Source: Actinokineospora globicatena (GTDB lineage: Bacteria; Actinomycetota; Actinomycetes; Mycobacteriales; Pseudonocardiaceae). Taken from it: DNA of 64,000 nt. Below, piece after piece: positions 44,082-53,454 of this stretch. A program made the position numbers and the translations under genes. The stretch is from contig NZ_JAMTCR010000005.1 in NCBI RefSeq assembly GCF_024171945.1, forward strand, positions 186,001-250,000, written 5' to 3'. Below the pieces are notes generated by a model that was not told where the DNA came from, made no database searches, and saw only the letters and a program-made list of their open reading frames with translations. The first letter of the stretch is position 1, and each line of letters opens with the position of its first letter.

Positions 44082-44180
44082 GGCCCCTGGGCACCCGCCG
44101 ACGACGTTGGCCCCCACACGCTCCACCAAGGGGCGCCATCCAAATGCTCGATGGGGCGGACTTGCTGTGTGGGGGAGGTA
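44082..44180. repeat. 27-bp repeat/tail element, second copy in a convergent gap
   Basis: Related to 12679..12885: one to two 27-bp units (GTTGGCCCCTGGGCACCCGC) followed by a tail (44096..44180) that shares CGACGTTGGCC, CGCTCCACC and GCTCGATGGGG with the other copy. CCCCCACAC near 44111 can pair with GTGTGGGGG near 44167, and the equivalent pair at 12.8 kb is altered on both sides. It ends 15 bp before the stop of the convergent MFS gene. Confidence 0.7.
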
Positions 44181-44194
44181 GACCCACCCGAGAC

Positions 44195-45442
44195 CTACGC
44201 CGCCTCCTGCCGCCCCGCCTCAGCCGCCGCCCGCCCCGCCGCCTCCGCGGGGGTGCGCTGCAACCTCGACCACGACACCGCCAACGGCACCGCCAGCACC
44301 ACACCCAGCAACCCCGCCAAAGCCACCGTGTTCATCGCGGAGCCGATCAGCTCCGCCACCAGTCCACCGGCGGCGACCCCCAGACCTTGCGACACCCGCA
44401 GCCCCGTGCGGGCCGCGCCGAACGCGCCGCCGCGGATCTCGTTGGGGACCAGCGAGTTGAACACGGCCATCACGGTGATCTGGTAGGCGCCGACCATCCC
44501 GGCCAGCCCCAGCAGCACGAGCGCGACGACCAGGCTCGGTTTGACCGCGAAAAGCACCAGCACGCCGACCGAGGCCGTGGCCAGCACGCCCACCAGCTTG
44601 ACCCGGTGCCGGTCGGGCACGAAGTGCGAGATCAGGAACGTCCCCAGGATGAAGCCGAGCGGGTCCGCCGCCAATAACCAGCCCACTGACTCCGGCGGCG
44701 CCCCGGCCTCCATCGCCAGGGGAGCGGCTAGACCCTCGGGGATCACGGCAAGGCCGACGAGCCACGACAGGGACAAGAGCACGCGGAGCTTGCGGTCGCT
44801 GAAGACCCACTTGGCGCCGTCGAACCAGCCGTCGTCCTTGGACCCCGCGGGTGGCCGGTTGCGGACGTCGCGTTGCACCAGGATGGCCGCGATGGTGAAG
44901 GTGCCCGCGTCGATGAGCAGCGTCGTCGTGGTGCCGATGGCCGCGATGAGCAGCCCGCCGCCGCCGAGCCCGAGCAGCATCATCGTGTTCGTGGAGATGC
45001 CCCGCAGGTCCTGGCTGCGCAGGTAGAGGGCGTCGTCGTCGGCGAACACCTCGCGCGTGGTGGCGTTCTGCGCGGCCAGCGCGGGCGACTGCACCATCGG
45101 CACGATGATGACCAGCACGAACAGCACCCACAGCGGCACGTGCGGGATCGCCATGGTCGCGACCACCACGGCCTGGATGACCGAGCACACCACCATCAGC
45201 GTGCGGCGCCGGTAGCGGTCGGCCAGCTGCGAGAGCCCGAGGCCACCGGCCAGCGCGGGCAGGAACGTCAACGCGTAGATGCCCGCGGAGTAGAAGGCCG
45301 AGCCGGTGCGCTGGTACACCAGGATCGCCAGGGCGACCCGGGTCAGCTGGTCACCGGCGACCGACACCGCCTCGGAGATCCACAGCGCGCGGAACTCCCG
45401 GTTCCGAAGAACCGCGACCATGCTCGGCGCTGCTCGGCTCAC
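44195..45442 (-). CDS. MFS transporter (MFS_3/EntS-like exporter)
   Basis: A 415-residue, twelve-helix major facilitator. NREFRALWISEAVSVAGDQLTRVALAILVYQRTGS at the N-terminus and the inter-helix LADRYRRRTLMVVCSV motif (motif A) match the MFS_3 group of drug and siderophore exporters. The GTG at 45442 follows GGGAGCACAC. It is convergent to the AfsR-type gene and divergent from the SDR gene, so it may be an independent single-gene unit. Confidence 0.88.
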   Translation of the reverse strand: MSRAAPSMVAVLRNREFRALWISEAVSVAGDQLTRVALAILVYQRTGSAFYSAGIYALTFLPALAGGLGLSQLADRYRRRTLMVVCSVIQAVVVATMAIPHVPLWVLFVLVIIVPMVQSPALAAQNATTREVFADDDALYLRSQDLRGISTNTMMLLGLGGGGLLIAAIGTTTTLLIDAGTFTIAAILVQRDVRNRPPAGSKDDGWFDGAKWVFSDRKLRVLLSLSWLVGLAVIPEGLAAPLAMEAGAPPESVGWLLAADPLGFILGTFLISHFVPDRHRVKLVGVLATASVGVLVLFAVKPSLVVALVLLGLAGMVGAYQITVMAVFNSLVPNEIRGGAFGAARTGLRVSQGLGVAAGGLVAELIGSAMNTVALAGLLGVVLAVPLAVSWSRLQRTPAEAAGRAAAEAGRQEAA

Positions 45443-45838
45443 GTGTGCTCCCGTCCGGCGGGTTCGTGGCCCGCTGGCTGACTCCCATCCTCCGCGTCCC
45501 TGGGTCTGGGGGCGGTGAACCCGGTGCCTGCCGCCGCTCGGTCATCGCGGCGTCGCACAGAGTACCGGCAGTATCGGCGCCGGATCGGCACAGGTGAAGC
45601 ACCAAGGACCCGGAAAACCCGCTGATGCGCCCGTCCGGCGCAACCGGTCCGATCGGTCGGCGACTACCCGCGGGCTGAATGGCCCACCGCGTTCGGCGCA
45701 GCCGCCTCGCCGCTCGTCGCGGGGCACCCCGCGGTGGTGACCGAGTACCCAACACTGGCGTCAGCTTGTGGCGGTGTGACCGCCACCGCGGCGGGCGCTC
45801 GTCCGCCGCGGGGATCGGGGCGGCGAGGGGTGGACGGC
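45443..45838. other. Intergenic region between MFS transporter and SDR genes
   Basis: 396 bp; the region must contain two divergent promoters. An in-frame extension of the SDR reaches back to 45734 but encodes low-complexity sequence. I see no other gene, repeat or clear operator. Confidence 0.45.
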
Positions 45839-46717
45839 ATGGACGGCAAGGCTGTGGTGGTGACCGGGGCCGGGCGCGGACTCGGGGAGGCGTTCGCGGC
45901 GCACCTGGCGCGGGCGGGCGCGGCCGTCGTGGTCAACGACGTCGACGAGGCCCAGGCGACCAGGGTGGCCGAGCGGATCCGCCGCGACGGGGGCGCCGCG
46001 GTGGCCAGCGGGCACAGCGTGGCCGACCCCGAGCAGGCCGAGGCCATCGTGGCGCTGTGCGCGGCGGAGTTCGGCGCGGTCCACGGGCTGGTCAACAACG
46101 CGGGCCTGACCTACGAGGCGCTGCCGTGGGACGACGACCCGGCGCGGGCCCGTGCGGTGGTCGAGGTGAACGTGCTCGGCGTGATCTACACCGGACTGGC
46201 CGCGATCCGGCGGATGCGGGCGGCGGGCGGCGGCGCGATCGTCAACATCTCCTCCGGCGCGGCGCTCGGCCAGCGCACCATCGCGACCTACGCGGCCACC
46301 AAGGGCGCTGTGTCCTCGCTCACCGCGTCCTGGGCGCTGGACCTGGAGGACTGCGGCATCCGGGTGAACGCGGTCTGCCCGAAGGCGTACACCAGGATGG
46401 TGTGGACCTCGGAACGGGCATCGCGGCACACACCGCCCGAACGCACCCCGGACCTCGTGGCGCCGCTGGTGCACTTCCTGCTCGACGAGCGCTCGGCTGG
46501 CATCACCGGGCAGGTTGTCCGGTGCACCGGACCGGAGTTGCACATCGTCGGCCAGCCGTACCTCAAGGCGCCGATCCTGCACCGCGACGCCTGGGACGTC
46601 GACAGCGTCGCGACCGCGTTCGCCGAGGTGTTCGGCGGCCACCTGGAGCCCTACGGGTTGGAGAAGCGGTTGTCGCCGCGGTTGCGCAAGTGGCTGACCC
46701 CCGTGCGCAGCGCGTAA
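45839..46717 (+). CDS. Short-chain dehydrogenase/reductase (SDR)
   Basis: A 292-residue classical SDR: TGAGRGLGEAFAAHLA binds the dinucleotide, NNAGL and the catalytic Ser in NISSGAAL with YAATK complete the active site. The acidic residue after the first motif (VVVNDVDEAQ) suggests NAD(H). A C-terminal extension of about 60 residues (EPYGLEKRLSPRLRKWLTP) is longer than usual. ATG at 45839 follows GAGGGG; upstream in-frame starts were rejected. Substrate unknown. Confidence 0.85.
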   Translation: MDGKAVVVTGAGRGLGEAFAAHLARAGAAVVVNDVDEAQATRVAERIRRDGGAAVASGHSVADPEQAEAIVALCAAEFGAVHGLVNNAGLTYEALPWDDDPARARAVVEVNVLGVIYTGLAAIRRMRAAGGGAIVNISSGAALGQRTIATYAATKGAVSSLTASWALDLEDCGIRVNAVCPKAYTRMVWTSERASRHTPPERTPDLVAPLVHFLLDERSAGITGQVVRCTGPELHIVGQPYLKAPILHRDAWDVDSVATAFAEVFGGHLEPYGLEKRLSPRLRKWLTPVRSA

Positions 46718-47074
46718 TCGGCCACCCGCGCGGGAGAGTGATCAATTCCCTCTATCGGGCGCTGCGCGGCGGTGGCGAACGCCGTAATCGAGTAGTCGAC
46801 ACGTCCGAGTAGTGTCGTGCTCCATTCGGGCGCTGCTTGGCGTAGCGGGGTCGCTACTGTCGGCGCAGGACGTACCGTGGGGACAGTGGCACGCGGAACG
46901 GTCACGCGGGTCCAGCACGGCCCGAATGACACACCGCGTGAGCGGTCGGCGATGTTATCGGCGAGTGCCCGGCGACCACGCCGGGCCGGGTGCCCGGGTC
47001 CGGACACAACCCCCCGGGCGCGCGGACGTCTCAGTGGACGCTCGCTCGCGGCGCGGAGGAAGGAGGGCGAGGCG
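46718..47074 (+). other. Intergenic/leader region before the diguanylate cyclase gene
   Basis: 357 bp. TAGTGT at 46810..46815 is a possible -10. The cyclase frame stays open through this stretch, but AGGAGGG at 47061..47067 before the TTG at 47075 marks the likely start, so this part is probably 5' leader. Confidence 0.45.
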
Positions 47075-49858
47075 TTGGGGCTCACCGATCGTGGCGACGC
47101 GCACGACGCGCCGCGCTCCGGCGTGCCGCCGTTTTCCGGTGGGGACACTGGGGATCGAGGGGATCGCGCTGCCGGGGGCAACGGGGACATCGCCGTCGGG
47201 GCGGGCGGGGTTACCGCCGCGGCCGCTGTGGACGGTCGGACCGGGACACCGGTCGAAGTGGACGATCTCGACGTGCTCACCAATCACGGGACACTGGGTG
47301 CTCCTCGGGTTGGGTCGGCGGGAGTGGTCGACGCTGAGCTCACCAATCGCGGGACATCCACGGCTCCTTCGGTCGTTGCTGGGCTTGACGGTGGGGCTGT
47401 GGTCACCAGTCGCGTGACATCGGGCGCTCCTCTTTCTCCGGTCGGGGCTGTGGCTGGGGTTGACGCTGCGTTCACCAGTCGCGGGACATCCGTTGCTCCT
47501 TCTGCTGTCGCTGGGGTCGGGGCTGAGGTGGTCACCAGTCACGAGACATGTGCTGCTCCTCGGGGCGTCGACGGGCTTGATGGCGGGGTACTTGATGGCG
47601 GGGTAGTGGTCACCAGTCGCGAGACATCGGGTTCTCCTTCTGCTGCTGAGCGGGATGGCGTGGGGGCTGTGGTCACCAGTCGCGGGACATCTGCGGCTCC
47701 TTCTGCTGTCGCTGGGGATGGCACTGGGGTTGTGGTCACCAATCGCGAGACATGCGCTGCTCCTTCTGCGGTAGCGGGGAATGGCGTGGGGGTCGTGGTC
47801 ACCAGTCGCGGGACATCTGCGGCTCCTTCTGCGGTAGCTGGGGTGGACGCGGGGGGCGTGATCACCAATCGCGAGACATCTGGGGCTCCGTCCGAGGTTG
47901 TTGGGGTGGGCGCTGAGGTGGTCACCAGTCGCGAGACATCGAGTGCTCCTTCTCCGGTCGGGTCGGTGGTTGTGGCTGACGCTGTGGTCACCAATCGCGA
48001 GACATCCGCGGCTCCTGTTCCTCTTGGGACGGTGGGTGGCGTTGGGGCTGTGGTCACCAGTCACGGGACATCGGGGGCTCCTTGTTCTCCAGTCAGGACA
48101 GTGGCTGAGGGTGAGGATGTGGTCACCAATCGCGAGACATCCGGGGCTCCTTCGGTGGTCGACGGGGCGGGGGTCACTGCCGGGGTCACCAGTCGCGTGA
48201 GCGCATCGGGCTCTCCTTCGCTGGGTCGGGCCGTGGGGTCGGACGGGGTCACCAATCGCGAGAACGCATCTGCCGCGACTCCTTTGCTCGATGTGGACGC
48301 TGCCGATAGGTACGCTGGGAACCGCCACGCTGCCGACAGGGACGTTCACCCTGCGCGGTCGGTGGGCGCGCACGTGCTGGGCGGTAACGTCACTGGTCAC
48401 GCGAGCGCATCGGACACACCTCCAAGGGGATCCACGCTGGACGAAACGTTCGACAGGCCGGAAGGTGACGCCGCGGCGGCGAATCGCAACCGTGGCGGCA
48501 CCGGCGTTGGCGCGCCGGGGTCTGCGCCGCGCGGGGGAGGCTGGCGCTGGATCCGTTCACGGCTAAGTGTGACCGACTCGCTGCGCACTGAACACCCTTC
48601 GTCTTGGCGGTGGGTCCGCTCGTGGGGCCTGTGGTCGCTCTCGACCGGCGCCCGCCGCTATGTGATCATCTTCGAACTCCTCGCCGCCATCGCGGTCGTC
48701 GTCGCCTGCCTCACTGACCTACCACCGACGCGCGCGGATTGGCGCTGGTTCGGGGTGCTCGTCGGCGCGGGCGCGCTGCACCTGTGGTTGTCGCGGCGCA
48801 CGGAGGAGACCAGGCGCGACAGCGGCACCGGTCCGCACATGGACACCAGTGTCGTGTGGATCTTGCCCGCGATGGTCCTGCTCCCGGCGTGGATGGCCGT
48901 GCTGTCGATGTTGCTGCTGCGCGTGCAGCTCTACCCGGTGGCCCGCCGACCGCTCTACCGGTACACCTTCGGCACCGCGGGCATCCTGCTCGCCGCGCTC
49001 GGGTCGCTGGCCGTGGTCCGGCTGGCCGGGGTGGACATGACCAGCGCGTTCGGCGCCCGCGAGGCGCTGGTGCTCGCGCTGGCGGGCCTGACCTACTTCG
49101 TGATCAACGCGATCGCCATCGGCGGCGTCATCGCGCTCTCGGCGCCGCAGCCGACCTGGACGGTCGTGGCCGGTTCGCGGCGCGACAACGCCATGGCCGC
49201 GCTGACGGTGTGCCTCGGCGCGCTCGCCGCGCTGGCCATCGCGCACGCCTGGCTGGCGCCGCTGTTCGTGGTGCCGCTGCTGTGCGCGCTGGACTGGGGC
49301 GCGCTGCAGATCGAGAACCTGCGCGGCGACGCCCGCACCGACCACAAGACCCAGTTGCTCAACAGCCGCGGCTGGCACGAGCAGGCGGCCCGTGAGCTGG
49401 CCCGCTCGGCGCGGCTGCGCACCACGCTCTCGGTCGCGGTGCTCGACCTGGACCACTTCAAGCTGGTGAACGACACCTGGGGCCACCCGGCTGGCGACGC
49501 GGTGCTCCGCGCGGTCGGCCGGGTGCTGCGCGAGACCACCCGCCAGGGCGATGTCGTCGGCCGCTTCGGCGGCGAGGAGTTCATCCTGCTGCTGCCCGAC
49601 ACCGACCTCGACGGCGCCATCCAGGTCGCCGAGCGGATCCGCCGGGGGGTGGCCGCCATGCAGGTCGCCGCCACCGACAAGCGCGGCCAGCCGGTGGTCA
49701 TCAGCGACCGCACCACCTCGATCGGGGTGGCCGCCGCCGCGGGCACCGCCGACCTGGACACCCTGATGCGCCACGCCGACGCCGCCGTCTACGAGGCCAA
49801 GCACGGCGGCCGCAACCAGGTCCGCGCGGCCGACCAGAGCGCCGACGCCGCCCTCTGA
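47075..49858 (+). CDS. Membrane diguanylate cyclase (GGDEF) with N-terminal repeat region
   Basis: A 927-residue protein if started at the TTG at 47075, whose AGGAGGG site lies 7 nt upstream. Residues about 70-400 are some 17 imperfect repeats of VTSRETSxAPS type. A basic linker follows, then about six membrane helices (from about residue 525: YVIIFELLAAIAVVVACL ... VVPLLCALDWGAL) and a complete GGDEF domain (about 756-918) with TDHKTQLLNSRGW, VLDLDHFKLVNDTWGHPAGD and the active-site FGGEEF. It should make cyclic di-GMP, which controls development in actinomycetes. The repeat half has much poorer GC3 than the rest. A shorter product starting near 48568 (GTG) cannot be excluded. Confidence 0.85.
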   Translation: MGLTDRGDAHDAPRSGVPPFSGGDTGDRGDRAAGGNGDIAVGAGGVTAAAAVDGRTGTPVEVDDLDVLTNHGTLGAPRVGSAGVVDAELTNRGTSTAPSVVAGLDGGAVVTSRVTSGAPLSPVGAVAGVDAAFTSRGTSVAPSAVAGVGAEVVTSHETCAAPRGVDGLDGGVLDGGVVVTSRETSGSPSAAERDGVGAVVTSRGTSAAPSAVAGDGTGVVVTNRETCAAPSAVAGNGVGVVVTSRGTSAAPSAVAGVDAGGVITNRETSGAPSEVVGVGAEVVTSRETSSAPSPVGSVVVADAVVTNRETSAAPVPLGTVGGVGAVVTSHGTSGAPCSPVRTVAEGEDVVTNRETSGAPSVVDGAGVTAGVTSRVSASGSPSLGRAVGSDGVTNRENASAATPLLDVDAADRYAGNRHAADRDVHPARSVGAHVLGGNVTGHASASDTPPRGSTLDETFDRPEGDAAAANRNRGGTGVGAPGSAPRGGGWRWIRSRLSVTDSLRTEHPSSWRWVRSWGLWSLSTGARRYVIIFELLAAIAVVVACLTDLPPTRADWRWFGVLVGAGALHLWLSRRTEETRRDSGTGPHMDTSVVWILPAMVLLPAWMAVLSMLLLRVQLYPVARRPLYRYTFGTAGILLAALGSLAVVRLAGVDMTSAFGAREALVLALAGLTYFVINAIAIGGVIALSAPQPTWTVVAGSRRDNAMAALTVCLGALAALAIAHAWLAPLFVVPLLCALDWGALQIENLRGDARTDHKTQLLNSRGWHEQAARELARSARLRTTLSVAVLDLDHFKLVNDTWGHPAGDAVLRAVGRVLRETTRQGDVVGRFGGEEFILLLPDTDLDGAIQVAERIRRGVAAMQVAATDKRGQPVVISDRTTSIGVAAAAGTADLDTLMRHADAAVYEAKHGGRNQVRAADQSADAAL
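47278..48270 (+). repeat. 60-78-bp minisatellite, about 16-17 units, in frame in the cyclase gene
   Basis: Each unit begins with the conserved core GTCACCARTCGCGRGACATC and continues with a variable GCTCCTTCTGCTGTCGCTGG-like part. Successive unit lengths from 47338 are 63, 69, 60, 78, 63, 63, 63, 63, 60, 66, 66, 69, 63 and 63 bp: every one a multiple of three. Confidence 0.92.
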
Positions 49859-49910
49859 CGCCCGCCCTGGTGTGGCCCAAGTCCTACCCGGTCGTGTCCC
49901 GACATGCGGG

Positions 49911-49938
49911 AAGCCGGCCCCGGGGGACCGGCTTCCAC
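49911..49938. terminator. Bidirectional hairpin between cyclase and protease genes
   Basis: GGAAGCCGG (49911..49919) and CCGGCTTCC (49930..49938) form a perfect 9-bp stem with a 10-nt loop in the 103-bp convergent gap. Confidence 0.75.
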
Positions 49939-49961
49939 TGTTCGGTTCGGACTAGCGGGGA

Positions 49962-51434
49962 TTACGGGCGGGACGCCCGCAGGGCGTAAGAGCCGGAGCC
50001 GCTGTAGGCGTGGACCTGCCAGCGGTAGTACCCGGCGGTGCCCGTGTACGACACGGACTCCGAGTTGGACGGAGTGGAGCCGCTGGCGACGTTCGCCCAC
50101 GTGCTGCCGTTCCACTTCTGCAGGTACAGGTCGAAGTCGGTACCGGAAGGACCGGTCAGGCAGCCGCGGTGCGCGCCGGTCACGGTCGTTTGGTAGTAGC
50201 TGTTGTTCGGCTGCACGGCCCTACCGCCGCTGGCGAGGCTGCCGGTGTAGGTCGTGCCGGTGCAGTTGCCCGGCGGGTTGGTCGTGGGTGGGGTGGTGGT
50301 CGGCGGGGTCCCGCCGTTGGTGACCAGGCTCAGGCCGTAGGCCTGCAGGATCTCGTTGACCGGCTGGAAGTAGGTCGTGCCGCCCGACGAGCAGTTGCCG
50401 GAGCCGCCCGAGGTGACGCCCTGGGCCTGGCTGCCCGAGATGGCCGAGCCGCCCGAGTCGCCCGGCTCGGCGCAGGCGTTGGTGCGGATCAGGCCGGTGA
50501 TGGTGCCCTCGGGGTAGGTGACCGAGGAGTTGCGGGCCTGGATGGTGCCGCAGCGCCACCCGGTGGTGGACCCGGAGCGGCAGATCGACGACCCGACCGG
50601 CGCGTCGGTGCTGCCCGCGACCGCGACCCGGCCGCCGGAGTAGTTGTTGACCGCGCCGATCATCGTGTTGCCGGAGCCGACCCGGACGAACGCGTAGTCG
50701 TTGCCGGGGAAGCTGGATCCGGCGAAGCTGCCGCTGGGCTGGGTCGTGCTGGCGCCGGTGTTGCCGCAGTGACCCGCGGTGACGAAACCGCCGTTGACGG
50801 AGAACCCGACCGAGCAGCGCGTGCCGCTGCCGATGTAGTACGCGTTGCCGCCGACCACGTCGATCAACTTGCGCGGCGACTCGTCGGACGCCTCCACGCT
50901 GACCGCGTCCGCCGGGACCCCGCTGGCCGCCACGAACGCCGTGGCCGCGGCGAGCGCCGAACCGCGCGACTTGACGACGATCTTGTTGCTGGGCAGGTCC
51001 ACGTACCAGGCGGGGACGGTCTTGGGGCTCTTCGCCAGGTTCGCGTCCAACCTGGCCTTGAGGTCGTCGAGCTGCGCCTCGGTCCGCGACACCAGCACCG
51101 CGTCCGCCCCGGCCGCCCGCGCGGTCGACGCCGCACCGCTGTCGGTGACCGCGACCACGAGCTTGCCCCGACCCGCGTCGTACCAACTACCGCCGTGCTT
51201 GGCCGCCAACTGCTTGCGCAGCACCCGATCAGCCCCAGCCGCCCGGTCCTCACTACCGAGCCGACCGCTGACCGCCTCGGCGGACAGACCGAGATCGCGC
51301 TGCGTCGCCGCCCGCATACCGTCGTTCGAGGCCGCGGGCGGTGCGGGCGCCGCCTCAGCCGTCATCGTGACCGCGACAGCGACACCAGCGGTCGCCACCG
51401 TGGCCGAGAGTAACGCGATGATCTTCCGTGCCAT
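49962..51434 (-). CDS. Secreted streptogrisin/alpha-lytic-type S1 serine protease
   Basis: A 490-residue preproenzyme. Signal peptide (residues 1-29, ending AEA), an alpha-lytic-protease-type pro-region (about 40-190), then the mature chymotrypsin-fold domain with His in VTAGHCG, Asp in GNDYAFV and Ser in GDSGGSA, and six cysteines for disulfides. A Thr/Pro linker (PPTTTPPTTNPPG) joins a C-terminal beta domain (CTGTTYTGSLASGGRAVQPN ... YYRWQVHAYSGSGSYALR) resembling pre-peptidase C-terminal domains. Extracellular protein degradation is expected. ATG at 51434; the gap upstream is 741 bp. Confidence 0.92.
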   Translation of the reverse strand: MARKIIALLSATVATAGVAVAVTMTAEAAPAPPAASNDGMRAATQRDLGLSAEAVSGRLGSEDRAAGADRVLRKQLAAKHGGSWYDAGRGKLVVAVTDSGAASTARAAGADAVLVSRTEAQLDDLKARLDANLAKSPKTVPAWYVDLPSNKIVVKSRGSALAAATAFVAASGVPADAVSVEASDESPRKLIDVVGGNAYYIGSGTRCSVGFSVNGGFVTAGHCGNTGASTTQPSGSFAGSSFPGNDYAFVRVGSGNTMIGAVNNYSGGRVAVAGSTDAPVGSSICRSGSTTGWRCGTIQARNSSVTYPEGTITGLIRTNACAEPGDSGGSAISGSQAQGVTSGGSGNCSSGGTTYFQPVNEILQAYGLSLVTNGGTPPTTTPPTTNPPGNCTGTTYTGSLASGGRAVQPNNSYYQTTVTGAHRGCLTGPSGTDFDLYLQKWNGSTWANVASGSTPSNSESVSYTGTAGYYRWQVHAYSGSGSYALRASRP

Positions 51435-52175
51435 GGGCCGTTCTCCTCGTGCAGGGGGAGGTGTCCGGAACCCACCAACCCCGCACCGAAGCCACCAGCT
51501 GGCTAGGCCGGTCTGTCGACCCCCGCGCGAACCCCGCCCGGAAGATCCCTCAACCGGACGAATCGGTCAGCAGGCCCCTGGCACGGTAATCCACATCACA
51601 GCCCTTCGGCCCATACCACTTCCCCATACCTCCTCAAGCCCCCACCGTGGGCCCTCCCCGCACACCCGCCCACAATGCCAACCCCGCCTCTCGCCGGCCT
51701 GGCCCGTCGACCAGGTTCGACCCTCGCGCTAACCCAGGCTTCGCCCGAAATCCCGCGCGCCACCACACCTTCGAGCGAACCCCCTTGACGCTCCCGGGGA
51801 CCCTCCCCAAGCCTGGCCCGGCCCCCACCCATCCCGGGGGGCGTCCCTGGGCCAGTCTATCGGGGGGTGCCGACAGTGGATCTTGGAATGGGGGTGCGGA
51901 GATCCACATGTGGATAACTTCTGTCGCCCGGCGGAGTGACATTTCGGCGGGAAAGCCCTGGTCGCGGTGTGCGGAAGGGGTACGGCGGGGCCGTCGAGGG
52001 CAAGTCGTTCCGCGAGTGATCATCAGCGGCCGCCGCCCAGCCAAACGACCGCCGCTAAACGAGACGACCGCCCGGCCAGGCAGCAGCCGTCCAGCCAAAC
52101 GGCAGCCGCCCTGCGGGCCGGGGGTGGGGGAAGCCCGGCCAGCAGGGCGGTGGGTCGAGTCGCGGGGGGAGCGGG
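51435..52175. other. Intergenic region with a partial dispersed repeat and a DnaA box
   Basis: 741 bp without a supported gene. 51820..51867 resembles part of the 225-bp repeats (GGGGGGCGTCCCTGGGCCAG with CAGTCTATCGGGG). 51909..51917 is TGTGGATAA, the complement of the DnaA box TTATCCACA. The right-hand part is C/A-rich with short CAGCCGCC-like repeats and looks non-coding. Confidence 0.6.
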
Positions 52176-53159
52176 CTACACGGCTTCCGGGCGTTCGACG
52201 CCGAAGCCGGGGTGGTCGCGGAGGAACTCGGTGTAGCGGGTGCTGCGGGCGATCACGTCGGCGTAGGCGGTGCTGGCCATCTTGACCAGTTGGTCGGAGA
52301 AGGCGGCGGCGGAGCCGTCGGGGTGCCAGCCGATGAGGTTGCGCCAGCGCAGGGGGTTTCCGGCGATGGGGACGGGGACGACGCCGGGCATCTTGCGGAA
52401 CATGGGTTGGCAGAGCACGACCGCGTCACCGGACTCGACCAGGTCGATGCAGCTGTTGACGTCGGTCTCGTAGAGGGTGCGCGGGGTGAACCCGGCGCGG
52501 GCGCAGGCGGCGGCGAAGCAGTCGGCGAAGCAGCCGTCGCCGGGGGTGGCGCCCCACTGCCAGCCCGCGAGCGCCGACAGCTCGACCTGCGGCTGGTCGG
52601 CGAGCGGGTGCTTGTCCGAGAGCAGCACGAACACCGGGTCGGTGGCCAGCGTCCGCCAGATCAGGCCCGGTTGCGACGGGGGTGGTGCGTCGCCGCAGAC
52701 CCCGACCAGGGTGTAGTCGACCCGCCCGTCGGCCACCATCGACGCCAGCTCCTCCGACGACCACGACACGTGCGTGGTGACGTGCAGGTCGGGGTAGGCG
52801 GCGTTGAGCTGGTGCACGAGCCCGCCGAGGACCGGGCCGGTGGCCGAGCCGAGCCGCAGCCGGGCCGGGGTGTCCCCGGGCAGGGCGGCGTTGTTGGCGA
52901 ACCGGGCCGCTTCCTCCCGCAGGCCCGACACCGCGGGCAGCAGCAGTCGGGCCCGGGACAGCACGAGTTCACCGAGCGCGGTCGGTCTGGCTCCCTTCCG
53001 GTCGCGTTCGAAGAGAGGTCCACCGAGCGCGCGCTCGATCCGGTGGAGCTGAGCGGTCAGCGCGGGTTGGGCGAGTCCCAGGGTGGACGCGGCCTTGGTG
53101 ATGCTGCCCGCCTCGGCGACCGCAACGATGATTTTGAAGTGGCGCAGCTCCAGCTCCAT
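52176..53159 (-). CDS. LysR-family transcriptional regulator
   Basis: A 327-residue regulator: ELRHFKIIVAVAEAGSITKAASTLGLAQPALTAQLHRIERALGGPLFERD is the LysR HTH (residues 3-52), followed by a type 2 periplasmic-binding-like effector domain. Leaderless ATG at 53159 with TAGCTT 6 nt upstream. No divergent gene is immediately adjacent (the next upstream neighbour ends at 53455), so its target is not evident. An 8-bp-arm palindrome (CGCACGTG-cggc-CACGTGCG, 53295..53314) in the upstream gap is a possible operator. Confidence 0.9.
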   Translation of the reverse strand: MELELRHFKIIVAVAEAGSITKAASTLGLAQPALTAQLHRIERALGGPLFERDRKGARPTALGELVLSRARLLLPAVSGLREEAARFANNAALPGDTPARLRLGSATGPVLGGLVHQLNAAYPDLHVTTHVSWSSEELASMVADGRVDYTLVGVCGDAPPPSQPGLIWRTLATDPVFVLLSDKHPLADQPQVELSALAGWQWGATPGDGCFADCFAAACARAGFTPRTLYETDVNSCIDLVESGDAVVLCQPMFRKMPGVVPVPIAGNPLRWRNLIGWHPDGSAAAFSDQLVKMASTAYADVIARSTRYTEFLRDHPGFGVERPEAV

Positions 53160-53165
53160 GGGACA

Positions 53166-53171
53166 AAGCTA
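53166..53171 (-). promoter_or_regulatory. Leaderless -10 element of the LysR gene (TAGCTT)
   Basis: TAGCTT ends 6 nt before the ATG at 53159. Confidence 0.6.
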
Positions 53172-53294
53172 GGCCGAAGGATCACAGACGCCAAGCCCTA
53201 GGACCAGGGCGCACGAGTTCTGCCTGTTGTTGCGCGTACACCACCGGTTAGCGACAACTTCGCTCACGGAGCGTGCAACTCTGGTTCAGGGGTG

Positions 53295-53314
53295 CGCACG
53301 TGCGGCCACGTGCG
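53295..53314. promoter_or_regulatory. Palindrome upstream of the LysR gene
   Basis: CGCACGTG and CACGTGCG with a 4-nt spacer. It is the only clear structure in the 295-bp gap 53160..53454 and may be a regulator-binding site. Confidence 0.35.
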
Positions 53315-53454
53315 TAGACGTCGATCTGCAAGTTGCACCCTAGTCGGACCGGGTGGGTCTTGTCAGTGGGCGCGAGGGCTTCCGAACACGCTGGGAGCGC
53401 TCCACCCGGCTCCCGGATCGACCAGTGTGGACAGTCCAGCACGGACTGGGCGGT

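Noticed and set aside
46955-48400. 481-codon minus-strand frame through the minisatellite (CLATGDH repeats)
   Set aside because: Also stays open because all unit lengths are multiples of three, but it has no ribosome site and the plus frame continues into an intact GGDEF protein with a good TTG start.
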